A DNA stretch of 64,000 bases, from positions 1,027,222 through 1,091,221 of the forward strand of contig NZ_CP155075.1 of assembly GCF_039621805.1 (NCBI RefSeq), read 5' to 3'. Shown one piece after another: positions 17,807-26,444 of the stretch. Each line of letters starts with the position of its first letter. The first letter of the stretch is position 1. The notes below the pieces were generated by a model. That model saw only the letters and a program-made list of their open reading frames with translations. It had not been told where the DNA came from and did no database searches. Made by a program: the position numbers and the translations under genes. This DNA comes from Paraburkholderia sp. PREW-6R (GTDB lineage Bacteria; Pseudomonadota; Gammaproteobacteria; Burkholderiales; Burkholderiaceae).

Positions 17807-18085
17807 GTGAAATTGATCGGAATAACGTTAGCGCATGATGATCAATCCGCTCACACAATCGACAATGTTGCGCCGTACCCGCCAGAAAAACTGGCACATG
17901 CGATCGAACTTCCTCCACTCAACGCGCTGCGTGTGTTCAAGGTCGCCGCGCGCGCGGGCAGTTATTCCGCAACGGTACGTGAGTTGAATCTGACCCACGG
18001 TGCTGTGAGCCGTCATATCGCCGTCCTTGACGAATGGCTTGGACAACCGCTGTTCGTGCGAGAAGGAAAAAGCATGGTCATTTGA
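17807..18085 (+). pseudogene. Truncated LysR-type regulator (phnR-like), DNA-binding domain only
   Basis: A 92-residue open frame (GTG at 17807) whose C-terminal two thirds are a LysR winged helix-turn-helix of the GcvA type (LPPLNALRVFKVAARAGSYS, then LNLTHGAVSRHIAVLDEWLG). It stops at EGKSMVI, where a full-length protein would continue into the linker helix and a 200-residue effector domain. No continuation is visible in any frame downstream. Its divergent position 14 bp from phnA is that of the LysR activator phnR in known phosphonoacetate loci. Either a dead gene or a free DNA-binding domain. Confidence 0.75.
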
Positions 18086-18115
18086 ACCCTTCCCCAGCTT
18101 GAGTACGATCGTACG

Positions 18116-18250
18116 TTAGGACGTCTGCATGAGCCGTTCCGCGGCTGACTTCAGGCGCTCAAGAGAACCGTCTTCGTCGGCAAGGATATTGTCGAACAGT
18201 CGTTGCCATTGTTCGGCGTGACTTTTTTTCCCGACTGATGCGATATTAGT
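18116..18250 (-). pseudogene. Unidentified protein C-terminal fragment
   Basis: A minus-strand open stretch of 44 codons without a start reads like a genuine helical C-terminus (HAEQWQRLFDNILADEDGSL then ERLKSAAERLMQTS, stop). It has no upstream continuation in frame. I do not recognise the family. The remainder of the 18086-18531 interval shows a perfect palindrome GTACGATCGTAC (18103-18114) and short frames without identifiable product. Confidence 0.3.
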
Positions 18251-18531
18251 TCAATTGAAGCACTTCGCTCCCAGGCATAGAATGGCCCCGTAGATCTGGG
18301 ACGTGCCAGCGCGACCTTCGGATCGGAGCAAGCCTCGTACGGTGCGAGTCACCGAGGACGGTTCTGAGGTCTGCAACGCCGTCATGACGTTTCTTCAACT
18401 GTCGCTCGGCATAGTGCTGCTGCGTTTCTCCGCACGATACGCAACGAAATGTCATCCGTGCGCTCCGGAACAGCGCCACCAATGGCCGTCAGGAGAGCGA
18501 ATGACAATCAGGACAAGGCAAGGTGATATTG

Positions 18532-19428
18532 ATGACGACGTCTGAAACGCCAACGGTTGCACTCGTTGGCCCAGGGGCCATCGGCACGACCATCGCAGCG
18601 GCGCTCCATGAGATCGGGCACACGCCGACGATTTGCGGGCGCTCGGCGCACGAGCGCCTCGAGTTGCGCTTCGACGGTGGCCATATCACCGTGCCGGGGC
18701 CCGTGCGCACTGAACCGGCCGAGATCAGAGGTACATTCGAACTGGTCTTCGTCGCGGTCAAGTCGACGCAAGTGGAAGCGACGGCGCCTTGGCTCGCTGC
18801 ATTGTGTAACGAAAACACGGTTGTCTGCGCGCTGCAAAACGGTGTCGAGCAGAAAGCCCTTTTTGCGCCGTACCTGTCTGGCGGCCCAGTGCTGCCCTCG
18901 GTAGTGTGGTTTCCCGCTCAACGCGAACTGGACACCTCGGTATGGCTACGCGGCAAACCACGCCTCACGCTGCCGGACACCCCGGCGACCAGCGTCGTGC
19001 TCGCGGCTTTGCACGGCACGCGGTGCGCGGTCGACGTGGCGGCGGATTTCACCTCTGTCGCATGGCGAAAGCTGCTGCAGAACGCTGTCGCGGGTTTGAT
19101 GGTTCTGGCGGGTCGCCGTGCGGGCATGTTTTCCCGCGTCGATATCACGAGACTGTCTTTAGGTTACCTAAAGGAATGTCTCGAAGTCGCGCGTGCGGAA
19201 GGCGCGACTCTGGGTGACGAAGTGCCGCAGGAGATCATCGATGGATTTCATCGTTCCCCGCCGGACCTGGGTACTTCCATTCTCGCTGACCGGCAGGCCG
19301 GCCACCCGCTCGAATGGGACAGCCGGAACGGGGTCGTGCAGCGACGTGGCCGCGTTCACGGCATCCCTACACCAATCAGCGATGTGATCGTGCCGCTTCT
19401 GGCCGCCGCGAGCGACGGACCTGGCTGA
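18532..19428 (+). CDS. Ketopantoate reductase-like protein (2-dehydropantoate 2-reductase family)
   Basis: A 298-residue oxidoreductase of the PanE/ApbA family. The N-terminal Rossmann motif is GPGAIGTTIAAAL, then VFVAVKSTQ and LQNGVEQ, the expected cofactor/substrate loop; the C-terminal domain has the catalytic Lys in WRKLLQNAVAGL and a late EWDSRNG motif. ATG 18532 after AAGGT is chosen over an in-frame GTG at 18523. It is far from pantothenate genes, so it may reduce a different 2-oxoacid. Flanks are non-coding on both sides. Confidence 0.88.
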   Translation: MTTSETPTVALVGPGAIGTTIAAALHEIGHTPTICGRSAHERLELRFDGGHITVPGPVRTEPAEIRGTFELVFVAVKSTQVEATAPWLAALCNENTVVCALQNGVEQKALFAPYLSGGPVLPSVVWFPAQRELDTSVWLRGKPRLTLPDTPATSVVLAALHGTRCAVDVAADFTSVAWRKLLQNAVAGLMVLAGRRAGMFSRVDITRLSLGYLKECLEVARAEGATLGDEVPQEIIDGFHRSPPDLGTSILADRQAGHPLEWDSRNGVVQRRGRVHGIPTPISDVIVPLLAAASDGPG

Positions 19429-19567
19429 CCCTGTAGTCATATCAGGTTCGCTCGTCGATCACGATTGCTGTACGGGCAGCATGTGACGAATACGCCTCTC
19501 CCGCAATGTCAAAGCAATAGCCGTGTCTTTGCGTCATCACACGGCTGTTTATTAGCTCCAGGAAGAA

Positions 19568-20452
19568 TCAGAGGAACAGCTCGCGAGCCTGCTCAAACAT
19601 TGCAATGATCTCTTCGGCGACGAGTCGGATCGTCGCTTCCTTTCTGTCGCGGCGGCGCGTCACCAGATACACCTCTCTGCTGGGCAAGCAGGCTCCGAGA
19701 TCACAGCTCCGCAACAATGGGTCGCTGCGTCCAATGTAGTGGGGAATCAGCGCAAGGCCGACACCTGAACGCGCAGCGATCGATTGGAGAAACTGGTCTT
19801 TTGCGCGAAACGCGACCCGAGCGAGGGGAAAGTGTTCGGACATCCATTTTGCTGCGGACAGGTACGCGTCCGCCTCGTTAAACCCGATACACACCAGTTC
19901 GCCGTTTGCCTCGACAGAGCGACAGGCCTCCTCCGTTCCATAGAACCCGTAACCGACCGTGGTCAGCAGACGCGCGATGATGTCGCCGTCCGTGGGTTTG
20001 TCGAACCGGATCGCGATATCAGCTTCATGCCGTTCAAGGCTGACCGATCGAAGTGCAGGAGCGAGGTCGATGTCCAACTTCGGATAGCGGATCGTCAGGT
20101 TCACGAGGCGCGATGCAAGAAAGCCAGCCGACAAACCGGGCGACGAGTTTATCCGGACCAGTCCTGCGGGCGCGCCATCTGCCACGCCGCGTTTAAGGAC
20201 CTGGGCTGCCTGTTCCATGTCACTTGCCGCTTCTAGCGCACGCGTTCCGGCAGGCGTCAGCACATAGCCTTCAGGCCGTCGCTCGACGAGCTTTTCTCCA
20301 AGACTTTCCTCGAGAGAACGAAGTCGCCGGGCAATCGTCGCGTGATTGACCGACAGCATCCGGGCGGCCGCCGACAGGCTACCGTGCCGTGCGAGTGCTA
20401 CGAAGATGCGGACGTCTTCCCAGTCGAGAGCTGTGCGTTTTTGATCAGTCAT
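19568..20452 (-). CDS. LysR family transcriptional regulator
   Basis: A 294-residue LysR regulator with the N-terminal winged helix (WEDVRIFVALARHGSLSAAA, then HATIARRLRSLEESLG) and a periplasmic-binding-like effector domain. It belongs to the subgroup with L-x-V-N-H-A-T-I-A-R. It diverges from the SDR/tautomerase pair at 20531 with 78 bp between starts and probably controls them. Confidence 0.92.
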   Translation of the reverse strand: MTDQKRTALDWEDVRIFVALARHGSLSAAARMLSVNHATIARRLRSLEESLGEKLVERRPEGYVLTPAGTRALEAASDMEQAAQVLKRGVADGAPAGLVRINSSPGLSAGFLASRLVNLTIRYPKLDIDLAPALRSVSLERHEADIAIRFDKPTDGDIIARLLTTVGYGFYGTEEACRSVEANGELVCIGFNEADAYLSAAKWMSEHFPLARVAFRAKDQFLQSIAARSGVGLALIPHYIGRSDPLLRSCDLGACLPSREVYLVTRRRDRKEATIRLVAEEIIAMFEQARELFL

Positions 20453-20530
20453 TGATCGAGGATAGTGACTTTTCGCGGGTCTGACAATGCCTTAGATTGA
20501 GTCCATCAACCAAGGGTAAAGGAGCCCAGA

Positions 20531-21241
20531 ATGTCAGCTATCAAGAAAGTGGCTATTGTTACCGGCGCCTCGCAAGGCATGGGCGAGGGCATCGTCAACG
20601 GTTTTCGCGCCCGAGGCTACGGCGTGATCGCCACGTCACGCTCGATCAAGCCTTCAACTGATCCGGACATGGTGACCATCGCCGGCGACATCGGCGATCC
20701 GAGCACGGGCGAGCGTCTGGTCGCCGCGGCCCTCGACAGGTTCGGCCGCATCGATACGCTGGTGAACAATGCCGGCATCTACATCGGCAAACCGTTCACT
20801 GAATATACCGAGGAAGATTACCGGCTGAAACTGAAGACCAATCTCGACGGCTTCTTCTTCACCACCCAGCAGGTGATTCCGGTGATGCTGGACCAGGGCA
20901 GTGGCCATGTCGTCCAGATCACGGCCTCCACGGCGGAGTTCGCCAGTTCACGCTCTCCTGCCTTCATCGCGATGCTGACCAAAGGCGGCATGAACTCGGC
21001 GACCAAGAGCCTGGCGATGGAATATGCGACGCGTGGCATCCGCGTGAACGCTGTGGCTCCCGGCGTCATCCGAACGCCGATGCACGATCCAGAGAGCGTT
21101 GAAAAACTGGCTGCCTTCCATCCCATGAACAAGCTGGGTGAGGTAGAGGATATCGTTCGGGCAGTGCTCTACCTCGAAGACGCCACGTTCTCGACCGGCG
21201 AGATTCTTCACGTCGATGGCGGTCTCATCGCCGGGCGTTAA
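20531..21241 (+). CDS. SDR family protein lacking the catalytic tyrosine
   Basis: A 236-residue short-chain dehydrogenase fold protein. The cofactor motif TGASQGMGEGI and the NNAG motif are present, and the C-terminal part ends with the usual LHVDGG. However, the position four residues before the active-site Lys (LTKGGM) is Ala (I-A-M-L-T-K), so the YxxxK tyrosine is missing. The codons leave no ambiguity at 20960-20990. AAAGGAG precedes the ATG. It may be a non-reductase SDR variant, or use another acid. A tautomerase gene follows after 47 bp. Confidence 0.88.
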   Translation: MSAIKKVAIVTGASQGMGEGIVNGFRARGYGVIATSRSIKPSTDPDMVTIAGDIGDPSTGERLVAAALDRFGRIDTLVNNAGIYIGKPFTEYTEEDYRLKLKTNLDGFFFTTQQVIPVMLDQGSGHVVQITASTAEFASSRSPAFIAMLTKGGMNSATKSLAMEYATRGIRVNAVAPGVIRTPMHDPESVEKLAAFHPMNKLGEVEDIVRAVLYLEDATFSTGEILHVDGGLIAGR

Positions 21242-21288
21242 TCTGCAAACGGCGCGCTACAAGCGCTTTACTTGTTAGGGAGAGCTGT

Positions 21289-21531
21289 ATGCCGATTGTC
21301 AATATTCTGGTCACACGCGAAGGCACCCGTGCGGGTGCGGAGCGTACCACCCGCGAGCAAAAAGCCGCCGTGTACAAAGGCATCGCCGACCTGCTTTTTA
21401 ATGTCATGGGCAAGCCGCATGAGGATACAACCGTCATCTTTCAGGAGCATGAGATCGACGATTTCGGTCAGGGCGGCTTGCCGCTGTCCGACTACCGGAA
21501 CCACCGTGAGCGGAATTGTCAGGATACCTGA
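21289..21531 (+). CDS. Tautomerase (4-oxalocrotonate tautomerase) family protein
   Basis: An 80-residue protein beginning Met-Pro, so that processing exposes the catalytic Pro-1 of this family. MPIVNILVTREG and the later EQKAAVYKGIADLL fit a two-strand, one-helix 4-OT monomer; members near SDR and LysR genes are common. The last dozen residues (after DYR) are unusual, and the stop falls inside a short inverted repeat (GTCAGGATACCTGAC, 21518-21532), so the tail may be altered. Second gene after the SDR, RBS AGGGAG. Confidence 0.85.
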   Translation: MPIVNILVTREGTRAGAERTTREQKAAVYKGIADLLFNVMGKPHEDTTVIFQEHEIDDFGQGGLPLSDYRNHRERNCQDT

Positions 21532-22269
21532 CGTTGAATGAGGCGCTACTTGCCAGCCGCTTCCGGAAACGCGACACAATGATTAGATCAGCCGCTGACG
21601 CCTGGTCAGGATCCACAAGGCCAGGCGTTAGCCGACACCACATGCAGCTGTAGTCCGGCTGGTCCAGATCCGCGGAAAGGCCAGAATGTATTGGCGTCCA
21701 GCCAGCCGATATACGCCGCACAGTCGTTCTAGCCGTCGCCCGAATAGGCTGATACTCCCTTCCCCGTGGCCCGACGGCCAGCTCCGATAAGTTCATCAAC
21801 GACTGCTGATCCAAATCTCGGCGTCAGTCTGCAATGGCCGTGCAACCGGAGCGCGGAGGTTACCGCACCGCGTTGTTATCATGCGTTCAAAAATCTGCCG
21901 TGACGTTTACTTTCGTCTCGTGACAATCGTTCCGACCATCCTTACACGCCTGTCACGCCGTCATTAAGTGAGTAAGGATTGAATCCAAGTACCCGCATCT
22001 ACTTTGCTAGATGAAGCTGTCTGCCCCGCTGCAGGCCGGGAAGCATCGGATCGCTTCAAATATGCAACGCGATGCGGCCCGCACAACGATCTCGTCGTAC
22101 GAAGGCAAAAGATTGCCTTATGGGCGCGTAAAGTTAACATTGCTTGTGGCGGTTATGGCGCGGCTCGACAATCGCCGCAACAGAAACGTTCTGTCTTCAC
22201 AGGCGCCACAGGTTAACTCCTGTTGCCTGCACAGCGAACTTTCTCAACCTCCCCTGCCGCCCTAGCAAC
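21532..22269. other. Long intergenic region before the beta-lactamase
   Basis: No supportable gene on either strand. An 8-bp inverted repeat (ACGCCTGG at 21598-21605, CCAGGCGT at 21621-21628) could be a transcript end signal for the SDR/tautomerase unit but lacks a U-tract. There is no divergent ampR-type regulator gene here. The promoter for the beta-lactamase should be at the right end. Confidence 0.4.
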
Positions 22270-23433
22270 GTGAAAAACACATTCAAAGCAGCGCTATTTG
22301 CCGCAACACTCCTGGTCATTCACCACTGTGACGCCGCCGGCGTAGTACACGAGCCCGACTTGCGACGCACCGTCGACGAAGCAGTTCAACCAATCCGCCA
22401 GCATTACGGCGTGCCCGGCATTGCGGTGGGCGTGACGGTTGGCGGCAAGCACTACTTTTACAACTACGGCGTGATGTCGAAAGACAGCCGTATGCCGATC
22501 ACGCAACGCACGCTTTTCGAGGTCGGCTCATTCAGCAAGACGATAACCGCGACCTTTGCGTGCTACGCGGCGCAACGCGGCGCGCTGTCGCTCACGGACA
22601 TGGCGAGCAGTGCGTTGCCCTCGCTCCGCGGCAGTAGCCTGGATCATGTAAGCCTGCTAGAACTGGGCACGCATACGTCCGACTTGCCGCTCTTCATTCC
22701 TGAGAGCGTGGAAAACGACGCACAGTTGATGAGCTTCCTTCGCGGCTGGAAACCCGGCCATCCGGCGGGCACCTTCCGGCGTTATTCGAATGTGGGCATC
22801 GGATTGCTGGGCGTTATCGCGGCGCACAGCATGAATGTCAATTTTGACGACGCGGTGCAGAATACGCTGCTGCCCCAACTCGGAATGACCCACACGTATC
22901 TGCAGGTGCCGTCCGATGCGATGAATCAATACGCACAGGGCTACACGAAGGACGACAAGCCGATCCGTCTGCATCCTGGCGCGCTCGCTGACGAGGCGTA
23001 TGGCATTCGGTCGGACGCGGCGGACATCGTGCGCTTTCTCGACGTCAACATGCAGGTCGCACACGTCGACGGTGAAGTGAAGCGTGCAGTCGCGTGCGCC
23101 CAAACCGGGTACTTTGCGGCCGGACCCTTCATCCAGGACCTGGTCTGGGAACAGTACCCGTATCCGGTGGATCTGAAGACGCTGCAGGCTGGCAACAGTT
23201 CAGACGTCCTATACAAAGGCACGCAAGCTACCGAGCTGACGCCACCGCTGGCGCCACAGCAGGATGCGCTGATCGACAAGACCGGCTCGACCAATGGCTT
23301 CGCGACTTACGCTGCGTTCGTGCCGTCGCGCCATATCGGCGTAGTCATTCTCGCTAACAAGTCTTATCCGATCGATGCGCGGATAGATGCGGTGTACCGG
23401 ATTCTCACGTCACTCAGCGGGACGCAGCCATGA
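22270..23433 (+). CDS. ampC: Class C beta-lactamase (AmpC family serine hydrolase)
   Basis: A 387-residue exported serine beta-lactamase. GTG 22270 starts a signal peptide (VKNTFKAALFAATLL...CDA). The active-site S-x-x-K is SFSK in FEVGSFSKTITATF, the class C Y-x-N motif is YSN in RRYSNVGIGLLG, and the K-T-G triad is in DKTGSTNGFATYAAFVPS. All three fit AmpC rather than a general esterase. It acts in the periplasm on cephalosporin-type substrates; the spectrum cannot be predicted. No ampR lies next to it. It overlaps the following cupin gene by 4 bp. Confidence 0.9.
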   Translation: MKNTFKAALFAATLLVIHHCDAAGVVHEPDLRRTVDEAVQPIRQHYGVPGIAVGVTVGGKHYFYNYGVMSKDSRMPITQRTLFEVGSFSKTITATFACYAAQRGALSLTDMASSALPSLRGSSLDHVSLLELGTHTSDLPLFIPESVENDAQLMSFLRGWKPGHPAGTFRRYSNVGIGLLGVIAAHSMNVNFDDAVQNTLLPQLGMTHTYLQVPSDAMNQYAQGYTKDDKPIRLHPGALADEAYGIRSDAADIVRFLDVNMQVAHVDGEVKRAVACAQTGYFAAGPFIQDLVWEQYPYPVDLKTLQAGNSSDVLYKGTQATELTPPLAPQQDALIDKTGSTNGFATYAAFVPSRHIGVVILANKSYPIDARIDAVYRILTSLSGTQP

Positions 23434-23825
23434 TCCGCCAACGTCTCGTCATCGCGCTCGCAGCGTTGGTAGCGATGCCTGCCTTCGCGCAGCAACCTCC
23501 ACCGTCTGCGAAGGAAACCTCCGTGCTGCAACGCGTGCCCATCAATGGCACGGATCGCGAAATGGGGCTGGGCATCGCAGTGTTCCCGCCGCATGCCGCG
23601 AAGTCCCGACACGCGGCGTCGGGACCGGAGCTCTGCTTCGTGCTTGATGGCGACGTCACTGTACAGGTAGACGGTCAACCAACACGTGTCGTGCACAAGG
23701 GCGAAACGTTCCAGCTGCCTGCCTATGCGCTGCATACGACAACGGCGGGCCCGGACGGCGCACGCGTGCTGGCCAGCTGGGCGAACGTGCCAGGACAACC
23801 GTTCAATCTGCCGGGCCCGCGTTGA
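23430..23825 (+). CDS. Exported cupin domain protein, coupled to the beta-lactamase gene
   Basis: A 131-residue protein with a signal peptide (MIRQRLVIALAALVAMPAFA) followed by a single cupin barrel: the first motif region is around HAASGPELCFVLDGDVTVQV, the second around KGETFQLPAYALHTTT. It is probably a small periplasmic metal- or ligand-binding protein. Its ATG overlaps the beta-lactamase stop (ATGA), so the two are translated together. Function unknown. Confidence 0.85.
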   Translation: MIRQRLVIALAALVAMPAFAQQPPPSAKETSVLQRVPINGTDREMGLGIAVFPPHAAKSRHAASGPELCFVLDGDVTVQVDGQPTRVVHKGETFQLPAYALHTTTAGPDGARVLASWANVPGQPFNLPGPR

Positions 23826-24373
23826 GTCGGCCGAATAACAGCGCTCCGAATTCCTGACCCGGTCTGTTGTTTTGTGAGGCTCTGCCGCTACAGCCGCCGA
23901 TGTGTACAGATAGCAATTTTAATAGCGCGTCACACCGGGCAATGTGTGTTGGTGCTTGATTGAAACGGAACCCGCCATCTGCACGGGCCCTGCACGTGGT
24001 CGCGACCACTGAACCGCTCGCCGAGCCCGCTCGTTTCCGTCAGACGAACCTGCAGCATTTTTTCTTGCGCGAAAACCCGCGCGCCTTTTAGATTTCTAGG
24101 AAAGCGGCATATCTCCCCGAGATCAATCCGGAAAAGTAACGTCACCCCGTTATGCGCGCCGCCACCGGCTATCGCTACCGCGTTCAGGAATGAAAGCGTC
24201 CGAAAGCAGCGTAATCGCGCCGCGTGCGCCTAAGCCGATCGCCGCGGCGGTCGCTATCTCCCACACTCCCGGCCCCGTTTGCGCCGCATTTCTCTGCGCG
24301 CGCTGTAACATCAGGATCGAGCCGTCACAAAAATCGCTCCGTGATGGCTCGCCTCTCCTATCAGGAGCTCATC
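23826..24373. other. Intergenic region, no gene recognised
   Basis: No supportable gene. The frame of the downstream enzyme is open back to 24224, but its family start and a ribosome binding site (CAGGAG) mark 24374. I see no repeat or hairpin of note. Confidence 0.4.
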
Positions 24374-25198
24374 ATGTCACGCACCACCGCAGAAAAACGC
24401 GCCGCCTTCCGCGCGCTGCATGCATCTGGCTGCTTCGTGCTGCCGAACCCGTGGGACACAGGCAGCGCCCGCTACCTCGCAAGCCTCGGTTTCGAGGCCA
24501 TTGCGACCACCAGTTCCGGCTTCGCATGGTCAACCGGTCGCGCAGACAATCATGTGACGCGCGAGGTCATTCTCGCGCATCTGCGCGCCATGGTTGCGGC
24601 AACCGATCTGCCGGTGAACGCCGACTTTGAAAGCGGTTTCGGAGCCGATCCCGCCGAGGTCGCCGAAAGCGTGAAGCTCGCAATTGACACGGGAGTCGCG
24701 GGCCTTTCCATCGAAGACTCCACCGGAAATACCGCAAGCCCGCTGTTCCCGTTAGACATGGCCGTGGAGCGACTGAAAGCGGCAAGGCGGGCAATCGACG
24801 AAAGCGGCGGTGACACCCTGCTGATTGGCCGCGCGGAAAATTTTTTTGCTGGCGTGCCGGACATGAACGATACGCTGGCACGGCTCGAGGCATATGCGGC
24901 CGCCGGCGCAGACTGCCTGTATGCCCCTGGTATTCAGACACCCGAACAGATCAAAGCCGTCGTTGCCGCCGTGGCGCCCCGGCCGGTGAATGTGTTGATT
25001 GGCTCGCAGTCCGCACTGACGCTGCAGGATCTGGCCGCGCTCGGCGTGCGGCGCGTGAGCGTCGGCGGAGCACTCGCGCGGGCTGCGTGGGGCGGGTTCA
25101 TGCGCGCAGCGCAATCGCTTGCTAACGGACGTTTCGACGGGTTCGCCGATGCCGCGTCAGGCGCGCAATTGAACACGCAATTTCTCGGCAACGCTTAA
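24374..25198 (+). CDS. Isocitrate lyase/PEP mutase family protein
   Basis: A 274-residue TIM-barrel enzyme of the PEP mutase/isocitrate lyase superfamily. It has the N-terminal segment with LPNPWDTGSARYLASLGFEA, the DFESGFGADPAEVAESV metal-binding strand, GLSIEDSTGN and IGRAENFF. The catalytic-loop Cys of true isocitrate lyases (KKCGH) is absent, so it is more likely an oxaloacetate-type decarboxylase or C-C lyase acting on an unknown oxoacid. Start at 24374 is supported by CAGGAG. Confidence 0.88.
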   Translation: MSRTTAEKRAAFRALHASGCFVLPNPWDTGSARYLASLGFEAIATTSSGFAWSTGRADNHVTREVILAHLRAMVAATDLPVNADFESGFGADPAEVAESVKLAIDTGVAGLSIEDSTGNTASPLFPLDMAVERLKAARRAIDESGGDTLLIGRAENFFAGVPDMNDTLARLEAYAAAGADCLYAPGIQTPEQIKAVVAAVAPRPVNVLIGSQSALTLQDLAALGVRRVSVGGALARAAWGGFMRAAQSLANGRFDGFADAASGAQLNTQFLGNA

Positions 25199-25257
25199 GC
25201 ATCGCGGTTCGATCGAACCCGGTCTATTTACGACGGAGAACATTCGTATCGAACCCG

Positions 25258-26199
25258 TCACGGAAAGTGCACCCCCGTGAATGACTCGCAAGCGTCCCAC
25301 AGACGTTGCGCTGCTCTCGTGTCGTGCGCCTGCGCCGCAATTGCCGCATTGTCGACGCGTTCGCCGCGCATCTCCATCCACCCGGTCGGACCGTAGTACC
25401 CGCCATCCACGACATCCGGTGATGTTGCCGCATACAACGTGGGCAATGCCCCGGCTTCATCGCTATTCAGCAATGCGCCGATAAGGCGGCTTGCAACAGC
25501 GCGCGCTGCGCTATCCAGCGCCGAGCGCTCCCCAGCTCGGAACAGGTTGGTATTGGCCACACCCGGATGGACGGCAACCGACATGACGCGCGAGCCACGC
25601 GCGCGCAAACGGCGGTCGAGTTCGAGAGCAAACATTAAATTGGCGAGCTTCGATTGCTGATATGACCGCATCGGTGAATAGCGTCGCGTGGACTGAAGAT
25701 CGTCGAAATCGAGCCGCCCGCGTTTGTGGGCAATGGACGCGACCGTCACTACGCGTGAACGCTCCGAAGCGGCTGCTTCTTCGAGGAGCGGCATGAGCAA
25801 GCCGGTCAGCGCAAAATGCCCGATCACGTTGGTGCCGAACTGAATCTCGAAGCCATCAGCGGTTTCAAGCCTCTTTGGCGGTGCCATCACGCCGGCATTA
25901 TTGACAAGTACGTGAAGCGCGCGTTGCGCCGCGCGCTCGCGGCTCGCGAACTCCCGAACAGAGTCGAGCGATGCGAGGTCCAACGCGGCCAGCTCGACAC
26001 TTGCACCGGGCGCTACGCTTTTGAGGCGGGAAAGTGCCGCCTCTGCGCGACGCGGGTCGCGGCAGGCCATGATCACATGCGCTCCCTTTTGCGCAAGGAC
26101 CAGCGCGGTGTGATAGCCAATGCCGCTATTCGCTCCGGTGATGAGAATCCGCTTGCCGTTCAGGCTCGAAATGTCTGCGGGCGTCCAGGTTCCGTTCAT
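25258..26199 (-). CDS. SDR family oxidoreductase (retinol dehydrogenase-like)
   Basis: A 313-residue SDR with TGANSGIGYHTAL (cofactor), LVNNAGVM and a YxxxK active site in Y-Q-Q-S-K. The length and the C-terminal AVHPGVANTNLF segment resemble WW-domain oxidoreductase/retinol dehydrogenase-like bacterial members. Its substrate is not predictable. It faces the PEP-mutase-family gene (convergent, 59-bp gap). Confidence 0.9.
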   Translation of the reverse strand: MNGTWTPADISSLNGKRILITGANSGIGYHTALVLAQKGAHVIMACRDPRRAEAALSRLKSVAPGASVELAALDLASLDSVREFASRERAAQRALHVLVNNAGVMAPPKRLETADGFEIQFGTNVIGHFALTGLLMPLLEEAAASERSRVVTVASIAHKRGRLDFDDLQSTRRYSPMRSYQQSKLANLMFALELDRRLRARGSRVMSVAVHPGVANTNLFRAGERSALDSAARAVASRLIGALLNSDEAGALPTLYAATSPDVVDGGYYGPTGWMEMRGERVDNAAIAAQAHDTRAAQRLWDACESFTGVHFP

Positions 26200-26444
26200 A
26201 TAGATTTCGCTGTGGGCATCGTGGCCAGGAAAACCAGCGTACCACTTGTCGATGAGAGCGTTCCGTCAAACCTGTCGATGGCATAACCCGCGCTTCACAT
26301 TGCCTGAGCGCGGCGCGCTAGTGATCGCGCGCGCATCAGACCTATCCTGATGGCCGATTTTGACCTCTATCCGTCCTTAAACGCGCTCGATAACATTACG
26401 CGAAGCGTTTAGGATGAGGTTCCCTTACCCACGGAGCGTCAAAA

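Noticed and set aside
18103..18114. Perfect 12-bp palindrome GTACGATCGTAC
   Set aside because: Too short and isolated to be called an operator; no second copy was noticed and no intact regulator gene is adjacent.
18246..18482. A minus-strand frame with a CxxC pair that could be a zinc-ribbon protein
   Set aside because: Only one Cys pair, no second pair at a suitable distance, no ribosome binding site and no family resemblance.
21598..21628. Inverted repeat ACGCCTGG/CCAGGCGT as a terminator
   Set aside because: No U-tract follows on either strand and the loop is long; kept only as a remark in the intergenic entry.
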